A DNA stretch of 13,201 bases from Planctomycetaceae bacterium (GTDB lineage Bacteria; Planctomycetota; Planctomycetia; Pirellulales; UBA1268), in NCBI GenBank assembly GCA_018694455.1, contig JABHNP010000041.1, forward strand, positions 1 to 13,201, written 5' to 3'. Position 1 is the stretch's first letter. Every line of letters starts with the position of its first letter. Below the pieces are notes generated by a model. That model was not told where the DNA came from and ran no database searches. It saw only the letters and a list, made by a program, of their open reading frames with translations. This document shows positions 6,937 through 13,201 of the stretch, one piece after another. The position numbers and the translations under genes were made by a program.

Positions 6937-8364
6937 ATGAAGTCTTACTTGTCTTTTTTGTGCTCGATCACGTACATCTCACTGCTGAGCGGTCTGCTCA
7001 CAACGGTACATGCTGCGGACCAGCCAAACATCTTGATTCTACTGGGTGATGATATTGACAAGAGTTCGCTTGGGCCATGGGGCGGACAGGCTCATACACC
7101 GCATCTTGATCAACTCGCACGTGATGGCGTTCGGCTCGATTGTGTCTATGCCAATGTTGCAATGTGTGCCCCGTTTCGACAGGAATTTTATAGTGGTCAA
7201 TGTGCCTGGCGTACCGGGGCTATGCCGAATCATTCAAAATCTGTTGCCGGGACAAAAAGTTTGCCGCATTATTTACAGCCACTCGGTTACCACGTTGGTT
7301 TACTTGGGAAGAAGCATATCGGACCAAGAGATTCTTACCCTTTTGATGACCTCGGTGATCTCCCAAAGGACCGTGATGCAAACAAGGATGCCGTTATTCG
7401 AGCCGAGGCATACATTCAAAAAGCTATTCGTACAGAGACTCCATTCTGCCTTGTTGTTGCGTCCAACGATGGCCATGGACCATATACACATGGCGATCGA
7501 AGCCGGTATCCAGCGGCTACGATTCAGACACCGCATGATGCACTTGGTACCTCTCAGTACAAGCAACAACTTGGTGCTCATCTTGCTGAAGTTACTAATC
7601 TCGACGACCTCTTAGGTAAACTTCGAAAAATTCTTCAAGATGAAAACGTTACGCAGAATACGTTAATTATTTTTTGTTCTGAGCAAGGAAATGCTTTTCC
7701 ATTTTCAAAATGGACATGCTTTGAAAGCGGTCTGACTTCCGGCATGATTGCAGTTTTACCAGAGGTGATTCCTGCCGGGACTGTAAAAAAGAACATGACG
7801 TGGATCGCTGATGTTGCACCTACTCTTTTGGATGCGGCGGGTGGTAATACAGCAGCATGGACATTTGATGGCACAAGCCAGTGGGGAAACTTGACTGGGG
7901 GCAAGACCGATATTCACCACTACGCATATGGGGCTTTTACTAATTGCAACATTCTTGATAACAAAACAAGAAACTACCCAATTCGGTCCATTCGTGATGA
8001 CAGATATACCTTAATCTGGTCGCCTCAGCATCAAGACATCACATCCAACGTCACGCTCACTCAGGCACTCGATTGGATAAATCATAAAAACAATGACCGA
8101 TATCCTGATGTTGCTGCTTCTTGGGTACAAAAATTATACGATGATCCTCAACCGCACATAAAGACTTTGGTTCATCGGCTTCATCACCGACCTGAGTGGG
8201 CTCTTTATGACCGCAGGAATGACCCGCATGAGCTTGACAATCTTGCGGCATCAGACAGTCATAAAAAAGTCTTTGAACGACTCCAAAAAGCACTTCACAC
8301 ATGGCTAAATCGCTGGAATGACAGTAATCCAGTCGCAACTGAAAATGCCTTTATTCAAAAATAA
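6937..8364 (+). CDS. Exported sulfatase with non-standard active-site sequence
   Basis: A 475-residue member of the type I sulfatase / alkaline phosphatase superfamily, exported by a Sec signal (likely cleavage near residue 26, TVHA-ADQP). The fold is clear: PNILILLGDD (30-39) gives the first metal aspartates, TPHLDQLARDGVR (54-66) follows, GKKHIG lies at 124-129, and SNDGHGPY at 176-183. The modification site reads C77-A-P-F-R81. It keeps the minimal CxPxR for conversion to formylglycine but has Phe where Ser, Thr or Ala is usual. The distal metal site reads SEQG (248-251) rather than the usual SDNG/SDHG, and is followed by FPFSKWTC. I believe a family branch with SEQG...KWT exists, so the enzyme may still be active. 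The ATG at 6937 is preferred; a TTG at 6922 overlapping the upstream stop is possible. The sulfated substrate is unknown. Confidence 0.9.
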   Translation: MKSYLSFLCSITYISLLSGLLTTVHAADQPNILILLGDDIDKSSLGPWGGQAHTPHLDQLARDGVRLDCVYANVAMCAPFRQEFYSGQCAWRTGAMPNHSKSVAGTKSLPHYLQPLGYHVGLLGKKHIGPRDSYPFDDLGDLPKDRDANKDAVIRAEAYIQKAIRTETPFCLVVASNDGHGPYTHGDRSRYPAATIQTPHDALGTSQYKQQLGAHLAEVTNLDDLLGKLRKILQDENVTQNTLIIFCSEQGNAFPFSKWTCFESGLTSGMIAVLPEVIPAGTVKKNMTWIADVAPTLLDAAGGNTAAWTFDGTSQWGNLTGGKTDIHHYAYGAFTNCNILDNKTRNYPIRSIRDDRYTLIWSPQHQDITSNVTLTQALDWINHKNNDRYPDVAASWVQKLYDDPQPHIKTLVHRLHHRPEWALYDRRNDPHELDNLAASDSHKKVFERLQKALHTWLNRWNDSNPVATENAFIQK

Positions 8365-8393
8365 GGAGTTTTCTTTTATTACGGTTCATCATC

Positions 8394-10154
8394 ATGCATA
8401 CCGCTAACAGAAAATTTTTCTCAATGTATTACAACATAACTGCGTGTCACTACACACATGCTTTGCTTCGAGCAAGCAGCTACTTGATAACCTGTCTTTT
8501 CTTAAGTGGTCTTGCTCATAGTGCACAAGCAGGGGAGCAGCCCAATATTATTGTGATTCTGTCTGATGACATGGGCTACTCAGATATTGGATGTTACGGC
8601 AGTGAAATTGAAACACCAACCCTAGATCGACTGGCCCATAATGGCATTCGATTCACACAATTTTATAACACCGGTCGATGCTGCCCGACTCGAGCAAGTC
8701 TGCTGTCCGGTCTCTATCCTCATCAAGCCGGTATTGGTCACATGATGAACGATAGGGGCTTCCCCGGGTACCGTGGCGAATTTGGCAATGACTGTTGCAC
8801 AATCGCTGAGGCACTCCATCCTGCCGGATACAGGAATTACATGGCTGGTAAATGGCACATCACACACAAAACATCCCCCGAGCACCAAGGTGATAAAAAA
8901 AATTGGCCACTACAGCGAGGGTTCGATCGTTTCTATGGAACAATACATGGTGCTGGAAGCTTCTTTGATCCTAATACATTAGTGCGAGATAATACCTTTA
9001 TTTCACCCTATGCTGATCCCTCTTACAAACCAGAATCGTACTACTACACAGATGCCATCGCTGATCATGCTGTACGCTTTATTCAAGAGCATGACGACGC
9101 CAAACCATTTTTCATGTATGTCACTTTTACTGCTGCACACTGGCCAATGCATGCAAAACAACAAGACATGGACAAATATAAAGGTCGCTACCAAGAAGGT
9201 TACTCTGCGATTCGAGTAGCACGGTATCACAACATGCTGCAACAACACGTTGTGACCGCAGACGCCACAACACTCTGGCCTATCGAAGCAAAATGGGGTG
9301 AACAGGGTGAATACTGGCCATGGGACGAAAGAAACATGGAGGTTTACGCCGCCATGATTGACTCCATGGATCAGGGCATCGGCAAAATCATCCACGCCCT
9401 TGAAACAACTCGCGCACTCGACAACACACTCATTTGCTACATGCAAGATAATGGCGGATGCGCAGAAGGAATGGGCCGAGGAAATATCGGCACACCAAAA
9501 GCTTCGACACCTCCTCTACCCCCTATGAAAAATGATGCACTACAACCAGACATGATTCCAAAACAGACCCGTGATGGATATCCCGTTCGGCAAGGCAAAG
9601 GTGTCATGGCTGGCCCGGCTGACACGTATATTGGATACGGCCAGGCCTGGGCAACTGTTTCGAACACCCCCTTTCGAAAATATAAACACTGGGTCCATGA
9701 AGGTGGTATTGCAACACCCCTCATCGTTCACTGGCCGACTGGTATCAAAGACCCTGGTCGACTGGAAGAAACTCCGAGTCACTTGATTGACATTATGGCA
9801 ACGGCTGTCGATGTTGCTCATGCTACCTATCCAAAAAATAAGACACCTCTTGAGGGCATGAGTCTTCAACCACTCTTCAAGAAAACGTCACTGCCAAGAC
9901 GAAAGCTCTATTGGGAACACGAAGGCAATCGTGCCATTCGTGATGGACAATGGAAACTAGTTGCTGGATTCAATAGCCCCTGGGAGCTGTACAATATTTC
10001 TACTGATCGGTCTGAACAACATGACCTCTCCAGCACACAGCCTGAGCGTACTCAAGCCATGGAAAATGCATGGCTTGACTACGCTTCTCGGGCACAGGTA
10101 GTTGCCTGGGAGAAGATTCGACCAAAAAAGAAAAAAGTAAAAAGTAAAAAATGA
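8394..10154 (+). CDS. Exported arylsulfatase-type sulfatase (formylglycine-dependent)
   Basis: A 586-residue sulfatase of the classical arylsulfatase type. The N-terminus has a long n-region followed by ASSYLITCLFLSGLAHSAQA (27-46) as the export signal. All core motifs are present: SDDMGYSDIGCYG (57-69) with metal Asp58-Asp59, the formylglycine site C96-C-P-T-R100 continuing ASLLSGLYP, AGKWH (151-155) with Lys153 and His155, AAHWP (247-251) with His249, and QDNGG (351-355) with Asp352-Asn353. The segment KHWVHEGGIATPLIVHWP-like near the C-terminal third is the usual sulfatase block. It should cleave a sulfate ester after FGE/anSME maturation; no maturase is encoded in the window. The tail is strongly basic (KIRPKKKKVKSKK, last 13 residues). 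It starts 29 bp after the preceding sulfatase with no near ribosome binding site (TAAGGAG lies about 25 bp upstream). It ends 14 bp before convergent oppC. Confidence 0.94.
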   Translation: MHTANRKFFSMYYNITACHYTHALLRASSYLITCLFLSGLAHSAQAGEQPNIIVILSDDMGYSDIGCYGSEIETPTLDRLAHNGIRFTQFYNTGRCCPTRASLLSGLYPHQAGIGHMMNDRGFPGYRGEFGNDCCTIAEALHPAGYRNYMAGKWHITHKTSPEHQGDKKNWPLQRGFDRFYGTIHGAGSFFDPNTLVRDNTFISPYADPSYKPESYYYTDAIADHAVRFIQEHDDAKPFFMYVTFTAAHWPMHAKQQDMDKYKGRYQEGYSAIRVARYHNMLQQHVVTADATTLWPIEAKWGEQGEYWPWDERNMEVYAAMIDSMDQGIGKIIHALETTRALDNTLICYMQDNGGCAEGMGRGNIGTPKASTPPLPPMKNDALQPDMIPKQTRDGYPVRQGKGVMAGPADTYIGYGQAWATVSNTPFRKYKHWVHEGGIATPLIVHWPTGIKDPGRLEETPSHLIDIMATAVDVAHATYPKNKTPLEGMSLQPLFKKTSLPRRKLYWEHEGNRAIRDGQWKLVAGFNSPWELYNISTDRSEQHDLSSTQPERTQAMENAWLDYASRAQVVAWEKIRPKKKKVKSKK

Positions 10155-10168
10155 TCCAACTTTCGAGG

Positions 10169-11086
10169 TCATGTTTTCATCCGTGGATCTAATGCATCAC
10201 GGATTCCATCACCAAGAAAATTTAATGCGAAAAGCATGATGGCCATGATGCCACCAGGAAATACCAGTGTCCACCAAAACACCAGCATCTGATTCGCACC
10301 GTCATTAATGAGGCTTCCAAGACTCGGCTGGGGTGGCTGTACACCCAGACCAAGAAATGAAAGAAATGCTTCCTGCAAAATCATTGAAGGCACTGTCAGT
10401 GTGAATGTCACAATGACCGGACCGAGTGTATTGGGGATCAAATGTCGAAAAATTATGCCTCGACTTGTTGTTCCAAGACTACGGGCAGCCAGTACAAAAT
10501 CTTGTTCTTTGAGACTCATCACTTGTCCTCGAACAACGCGGGCTGTTAATAACCAGCCAACAGCACCAAGTGCCAGGAAAAGTAGTAACAGACTTTTTCC
10601 AAGAATAGTAACCAGAATAATCACAAGAAACATGTAAGGCAGTGCGTAGAGAATATCAACGATCCGCATCATCAAGCTATCAATCAGCCCGCCGCTGTAG
10701 CTCGATACGGCCCCATAGATTGTGCCAATAAAAGCTGCAACCATTGCCGCAAGAAAACCCACAGAAAGACTCACTTGCGCACCAATGAGAACACGTATCA
10801 GAAGATCACGACCATAAAAATCCGTGCCGAATGGATGCCGTAATGACGGAGGTTGCGGGCCGTATGCCAAGTTCTGCGTATGTGCATCATACCCCAGGAA
10901 AACACCAAGAATAACAGGACCAAAAAGGCAGATAATTCCCAGGCATAATAATATGACACCACTAGCCAGCGCCATATTGTTTTTTCGCAGTCGTTTCCAA
11001 GCGTCTTCCCAAAGAGACGTACCGGTAATGAGATCACGCTCATCCGTTTCATTTCGAAATAGGGTTTGTCGCTGATTATTCTTCAT
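10169..11086 (-). CDS. oppC: Oligopeptide/dipeptide ABC importer, permease OppC/DppC
   Basis: Inner-membrane permease subunit of the peptide importer. The 305-residue product has the OppC-type long N-terminal cytoplasmic stretch (about residues 1-38), a first membrane helix at about 39-64, and the periplasmic segment HPFGTDFYGRDLL (84-96) diagnostic of OppC/DppC. Further membrane helices follow. The EAA loop that docks on the ATPases lies at about 193-221 (EQDFVLAARSLG ... RHLIPN). It ends with NFLGDGIRDALDPR. The ATG at 11086 overlaps the oppB stop as ATGA, so the two are translationally coupled. Downstream the expected oppD is absent; instead the convergent sulfatase gene ends 14 bp away with no visible terminator. 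The final bases read ACATGA, again producing an ATG overlapping the stop, but no ABC ATPase follows it here. Confidence 0.95.
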   Translation of the reverse strand: MKNNQRQTLFRNETDERDLITGTSLWEDAWKRLRKNNMALASGVILLCLGIICLFGPVILGVFLGYDAHTQNLAYGPQPPSLRHPFGTDFYGRDLLIRVLIGAQVSLSVGFLAAMVAAFIGTIYGAVSSYSGGLIDSLMMRIVDILYALPYMFLVIILVTILGKSLLLLFLALGAVGWLLTARVVRGQVMSLKEQDFVLAARSLGTTSRGIIFRHLIPNTLGPVIVTFTLTVPSMILQEAFLSFLGLGVQPPQPSLGSLINDGANQMLVFWWTLVFPGGIMAIMLFALNFLGDGIRDALDPRMKT

Positions 11087-12000
11087 GACACGTCAACACG
11101 TGGATCTAAAAATCCATAGACGACGTCGACTATAAGATTCATGAGAAGGAGAAAAAATGCGTAGAGTAGAACAATGCCCATCACGAGAAAGTAATCGCGA
11201 TTAAATGCTGCATCTACGAAGTATGGTCCTATTCCAGGAACATTGAATATTTTTTCTACGACAACACTCCCTGTTAGCATGCTGGCAACAGCTGGTCCGA
11301 GATAGCTGACAACTGGCAGAAGACCACCACGAAGCATATGCCGCCACACAATAAGTGACTCCGAAAGACCTTTCGCCCGCGCCGTACGAATAAAGTCACT
11401 CCGAACAACCTCAAGCATGCCTCCACGAGTAAGTCGTGCAATTGAAGCAGCATAAATTGTTCCGAGTGTAAGACCTGGTAATACCACGTGTTGCCAATCA
11501 CCCCAACCTGCTGGAGGCAGCAAGTGCAAACGAAGTGATACTGTAAGCACCAGCAGAGGACCAAGAACGAAGCTCGGCACACTAATGCCGACAAGTGCTG
11601 CAGTCATCGCAACATGGTCCCAGATCGTATTTTGGCGAATGGCACCTATAATACCTGCAGTAATGCCGACAAGTAATGACCAGAGAAGGGCTATCGCTGC
11701 CAAAGACAGAGTCACGGGAAACCCATTCGCAATAATTTCATTGACTGTCCGCTGTGGATACTTCGTGGACAGCCCAAGATCTCCCCGTAAAAGATTCCCA
11801 AGGTAACGAATAAATTGTTCGGGAAGTGGTTTATCAAAACCATATTTAGCCTCCAGTTTCTGCCGCACCTCAGGAGGGATTTCCTTTTCACTCGAAAATG
11901 GTGAACCGGGTGCTAATCGGACGAGCGCAAACGATGCTGCAACAATGACCAATGCAGTTGGTATAAGTTCCAGTAATCGCTGTAACAGAATACGAATCAT
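11083..12000 (-). CDS. oppB: Oligopeptide/dipeptide ABC importer, permease OppB/DppB
   Basis: Inner-membrane permease partner of OppC. The 305-residue product starts with the OppB hallmark helix (MIRILLQRLLELIPTALVIV) followed by RLAPGSPF and the periplasmic domain containing YGFDKPLPEQFIRYL and GDLGLS. Several hydrophobic helices follow (about 98-120, 132-158, 172-190). The EAA loop lies at about 199-225 (RSDFIRTARAKGLSESLIVWRHMLR), and the closing block EKIFNVPGIG (249-258) precedes the last two helices and the C-terminal FLDPRVD. The start at 12000 overlaps the oppA stop (ATGA) and AGGTG stands six bases upstream; the stop overlaps oppC. This is the normal OppB size and layout. It needs OppD and OppF, both encoded about 7.3 kb away on the same strand. 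Confidence 0.95.
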   Translation of the reverse strand: MIRILLQRLLELIPTALVIVAASFALVRLAPGSPFSSEKEIPPEVRQKLEAKYGFDKPLPEQFIRYLGNLLRGDLGLSTKYPQRTVNEIIANGFPVTLSLAAIALLWSLLVGITAGIIGAIRQNTIWDHVAMTAALVGISVPSFVLGPLLVLTVSLRLHLLPPAGWGDWQHVVLPGLTLGTIYAASIARLTRGGMLEVVRSDFIRTARAKGLSESLIVWRHMLRGGLLPVVSYLGPAVASMLTGSVVVEKIFNVPGIGPYFVDAAFNRDYFLVMGIVLLYAFFLLLMNLIVDVVYGFLDPRVDVS

Positions 12001-13201
12001 TGAGGCACCTGTCCGTCTTCGTATGCATTTTTTCTAGCCTTAACCATTAGATCATGTGGATCAAATGACTCATCGATCCACATGTATTTCCATGGATGTC
12101 GGTCCTGATGGTTCCCCCAGATGCCTCGTACATACGGTTTAATGAGTTGCGTACGGGTATACACATAAAGAGGAATCAATGGTTGTTCATGAAGCGCAAA
12201 CGCTTCCGCTTCCCTTAACATTCTTAATCGTTCTTCTGCGTCATGCTGTTGATTGGCTTGTTCCAGCAAGGTGTCATAAATCGTACTTGACCAATTTGAG
12301 TGATTGTTACCGCAATCACTCGTTAGTAATTCCAAAAATGTATACGGGTCTGCATAATCTCCAATCCAACCCATCCTGCAAATTTGAAAATTTGTTTGTT
12401 CAGCATTGGCCAGAAAAACCTTCCACTCTTGGTTCGCTAACTCCACCGTAATACCAAGTTCCTGCTGCCACATTGCCTGAATCGCCTCAGCAACTTGTTT
12501 ATGACCTTCCGAGGTATTGAAAGACAGTGTCACGAGTGGTAAGTCTTGACCTGTTGCATACCCGGCCTCTGCAAGGAGTTGCTTCGCCTTTGCCGGATTG
12601 TAAACGGGAATATGAAGCCCTTCATATCCGGCAAGACCATCAGGTACAAGATCGGCTGATCCACGTTGTCCACCACGTGTCACATGTTGAACAAGCGAAT
12701 CACGATCAATCGCAAGAGATAAAGCGCGACGAACCAGTGGATCATCAAGTGGTGGTTCCTCTGTATTGATCCAATAGAAATACACACCTAAATAGGGATG
12801 GCTATGGAAATCTTGATATTTCTCCAAATGATCCATAAATTCAGCGGGGAGTGACGTACTTCCTCCCGGCCAATCAAATTCCCCAGCAACATACATATTC
12901 ATGGCTGTTGTCGCACTCTCGACCATAGCAACACGTATACGATCCAGTTTGACAGAAACGGCATCCCAATAATATTCATTCTTTTCAAACGTCATGTGCT
13001 GACGAAACCGCCAGTCTGTCATTCGAAAAGCTCCATTGCAGACAACATATTCCGGGCGTGTCCACAAGTCAGGATCAATGCCTCGATTCTGTAAATCTTG
13101 AAAAAGATGCTCTGGAAGAGGCATGAATGAATAGAAACTTAGAAAGTTAAGAAAATATGGCAGAGGATCAACCAATGTAATCTCAAGTGTATGTGTATCG
13201 A
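11997..13201 (-). CDS. oppA: Oligopeptide ABC importer, substrate-binding protein OppA (family 5), partial: N-terminus beyond window
   Basis: The C-terminal 400 residues of a periplasmic solute-binding protein family 5 member (SBP_bac_5, PF00496), which delivers oligopeptides to OppBC. The frame stays open to the right edge, so the start, signal peptide and roughly the first 130-150 residues are missing. Visible family features include VDPLPYFLNFL near the visible start, CNGAFRMTDW, LVRRALSLAIDRDSL, KAKQLLAEAGY, and the OppA-type block GWIGDYADPYTFLELLTSD with GNNHSNW shortly after, a pattern common in true oligopeptide binders. HPWKYMWID marks the usual end of the fold, after which about 24 residues rich in charge (FDPHDLMVKARKNAYEDGQVPQ) form an extension. 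Its stop overlaps oppB (ATGA). Oligosaccharide-binding relatives exist in this family, so peptide specificity is likely but not proven. Confidence 0.9.
   Translation of the reverse strand, partial: DTHTLEITLVDPLPYFLNFLSFYSFMPLPEHLFQDLQNRGIDPDLWTRPEYVVCNGAFRMTDWRFRQHMTFEKNEYYWDAVSVKLDRIRVAMVESATTAMNMYVAGEFDWPGGSTSLPAEFMDHLEKYQDFHSHPYLGVYFYWINTEEPPLDDPLVRRALSLAIDRDSLVQHVTRGGQRGSADLVPDGLAGYEGLHIPVYNPAKAKQLLAEAGYATGQDLPLVTLSFNTSEGHKQVAEAIQAMWQQELGITVELANQEWKVFLANAEQTNFQICRMGWIGDYADPYTFLELLTSDCGNNHSNWSSTIYDTLLEQANQQHDAEERLRMLREAEAFALHEQPLIPLYVYTRTQLIKPYVRGIWGNHQDRHPWKYMWIDESFDPHDLMVKARKNAYEDGQVPQ

Larger units (their letters stand above)
3939..10154 (+). other. Four-gene exported catabolic cluster lying between oppC and oppD
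   Basis: Four consecutive plus-strand genes (FAD oxidoreductase-golvesin, DUF1080 protein, two sulfatases), all with predicted export signals, occupy the space between oppC (stop at 10169) and oppD (start at 3732). Internal spacings are 227, 11 and 29 bp, so the last three are probably cotranscribed; the first may share the transcript. The gene types point to degradation of a sulfated glycan or glycoconjugate. No transposase, integrase or terminal repeats were seen at either border. Confidence 0.7.

Noticed and set aside
9003..9446. 147-codon antisense ORF inside the canonical sulfatase gene
   Set aside because: The sulfatase reading frame is certain from its motifs; the antisense product is cysteine-rich and low-complexity with no domain, typical of a shadow frame.
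3733..10168. Transposon or integrative element carrying the sulfatase cluster
   Set aside because: No transposase, integrase, tRNA gene or matching terminal repeats at either border; shared 5-mers such as TGATC are too short to mean anything.
9957..10172. 71-codon minus-strand ORF starting at the ATG that overlaps the oppC stop
   Set aside because: It is antisense to the end of the sulfatase gene and reads FFTFYFFLFW from the A-rich tail; I treat the ATG as a possible relic signal rather than a gene.

Overview
The window reads as a chromosomal segment of a moderate-GC bacterium, most likely a planctomycete or another member of the PVC group. The reasons are a pair of secreted sulfatases, a DUF1080 (3-keto-disaccharide hydrolase) protein, an exported FAD oxidoreductase ending in a golvesin-like domain, and a secreted YHS/TRASH-type cysteine protein. 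This combination is typical of Planctomycetota; the assignment is an inference from gene content, as no marker gene or rRNA is present.

Layout from left to right. (1) 1-212, minus: the N-terminal part of an alpha/beta hydrolase that runs off the left edge. It diverges from dtd (302-769, plus), which encodes D-aminoacyl-tRNA deacylase. (2) 822-1559, minus: a secreted two-part protein with a C-terminal YHS-like cysteine motif, convergent with dtd. (3) 1715-2746 and 2743-3732, minus: the two ATPases of an oligopeptide/dipeptide ABC importer (oppF and oppD), joined by an ATGA overlap. (4) 3939-10154, plus: a four-gene cluster of FAD oxidoreductase-golvesin, DUF1080 protein, atypical sulfatase and canonical arylsulfatase, all with export signals. 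(5) 10169-13201, minus: the permeases oppC and oppB and the substrate-binding protein oppA, which is cut by the right edge. A/B and B/C are again joined by ATGA overlaps.

The main observation is that regions 3 and 5 together make one complete oppA-B-C-D-F set in canonical order and orientation, split exactly between oppC and oppD by 6436 bp holding an oppositely oriented catabolic cluster. The importer should be built from both halves. The exported enzymes look suited to attacking a sulfated glycan or glycopeptide outside the cytoplasm: sulfate removal by the sulfatases, with a possible oxidation and DUF1080 keto-glycoside cleavage step. Whether the importer takes up products of that cluster, or the cluster simply landed there, cannot be decided from the sequence. 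The 206-bp gap at 3733-3938 holds a candidate minus-strand promoter that would let oppDF be transcribed without oppABC.

No stretch longer than 300 bases lacks a gene. The largest gaps are 3733-3938 (divergent control region) and 6063-6289 (only a doubtful 37-codon ORF and the ribosome binding site of the DUF1080 gene). I saw no tRNA, rRNA, CRISPR array, transposase, integrase or clear inverted or direct repeats at the cluster borders.
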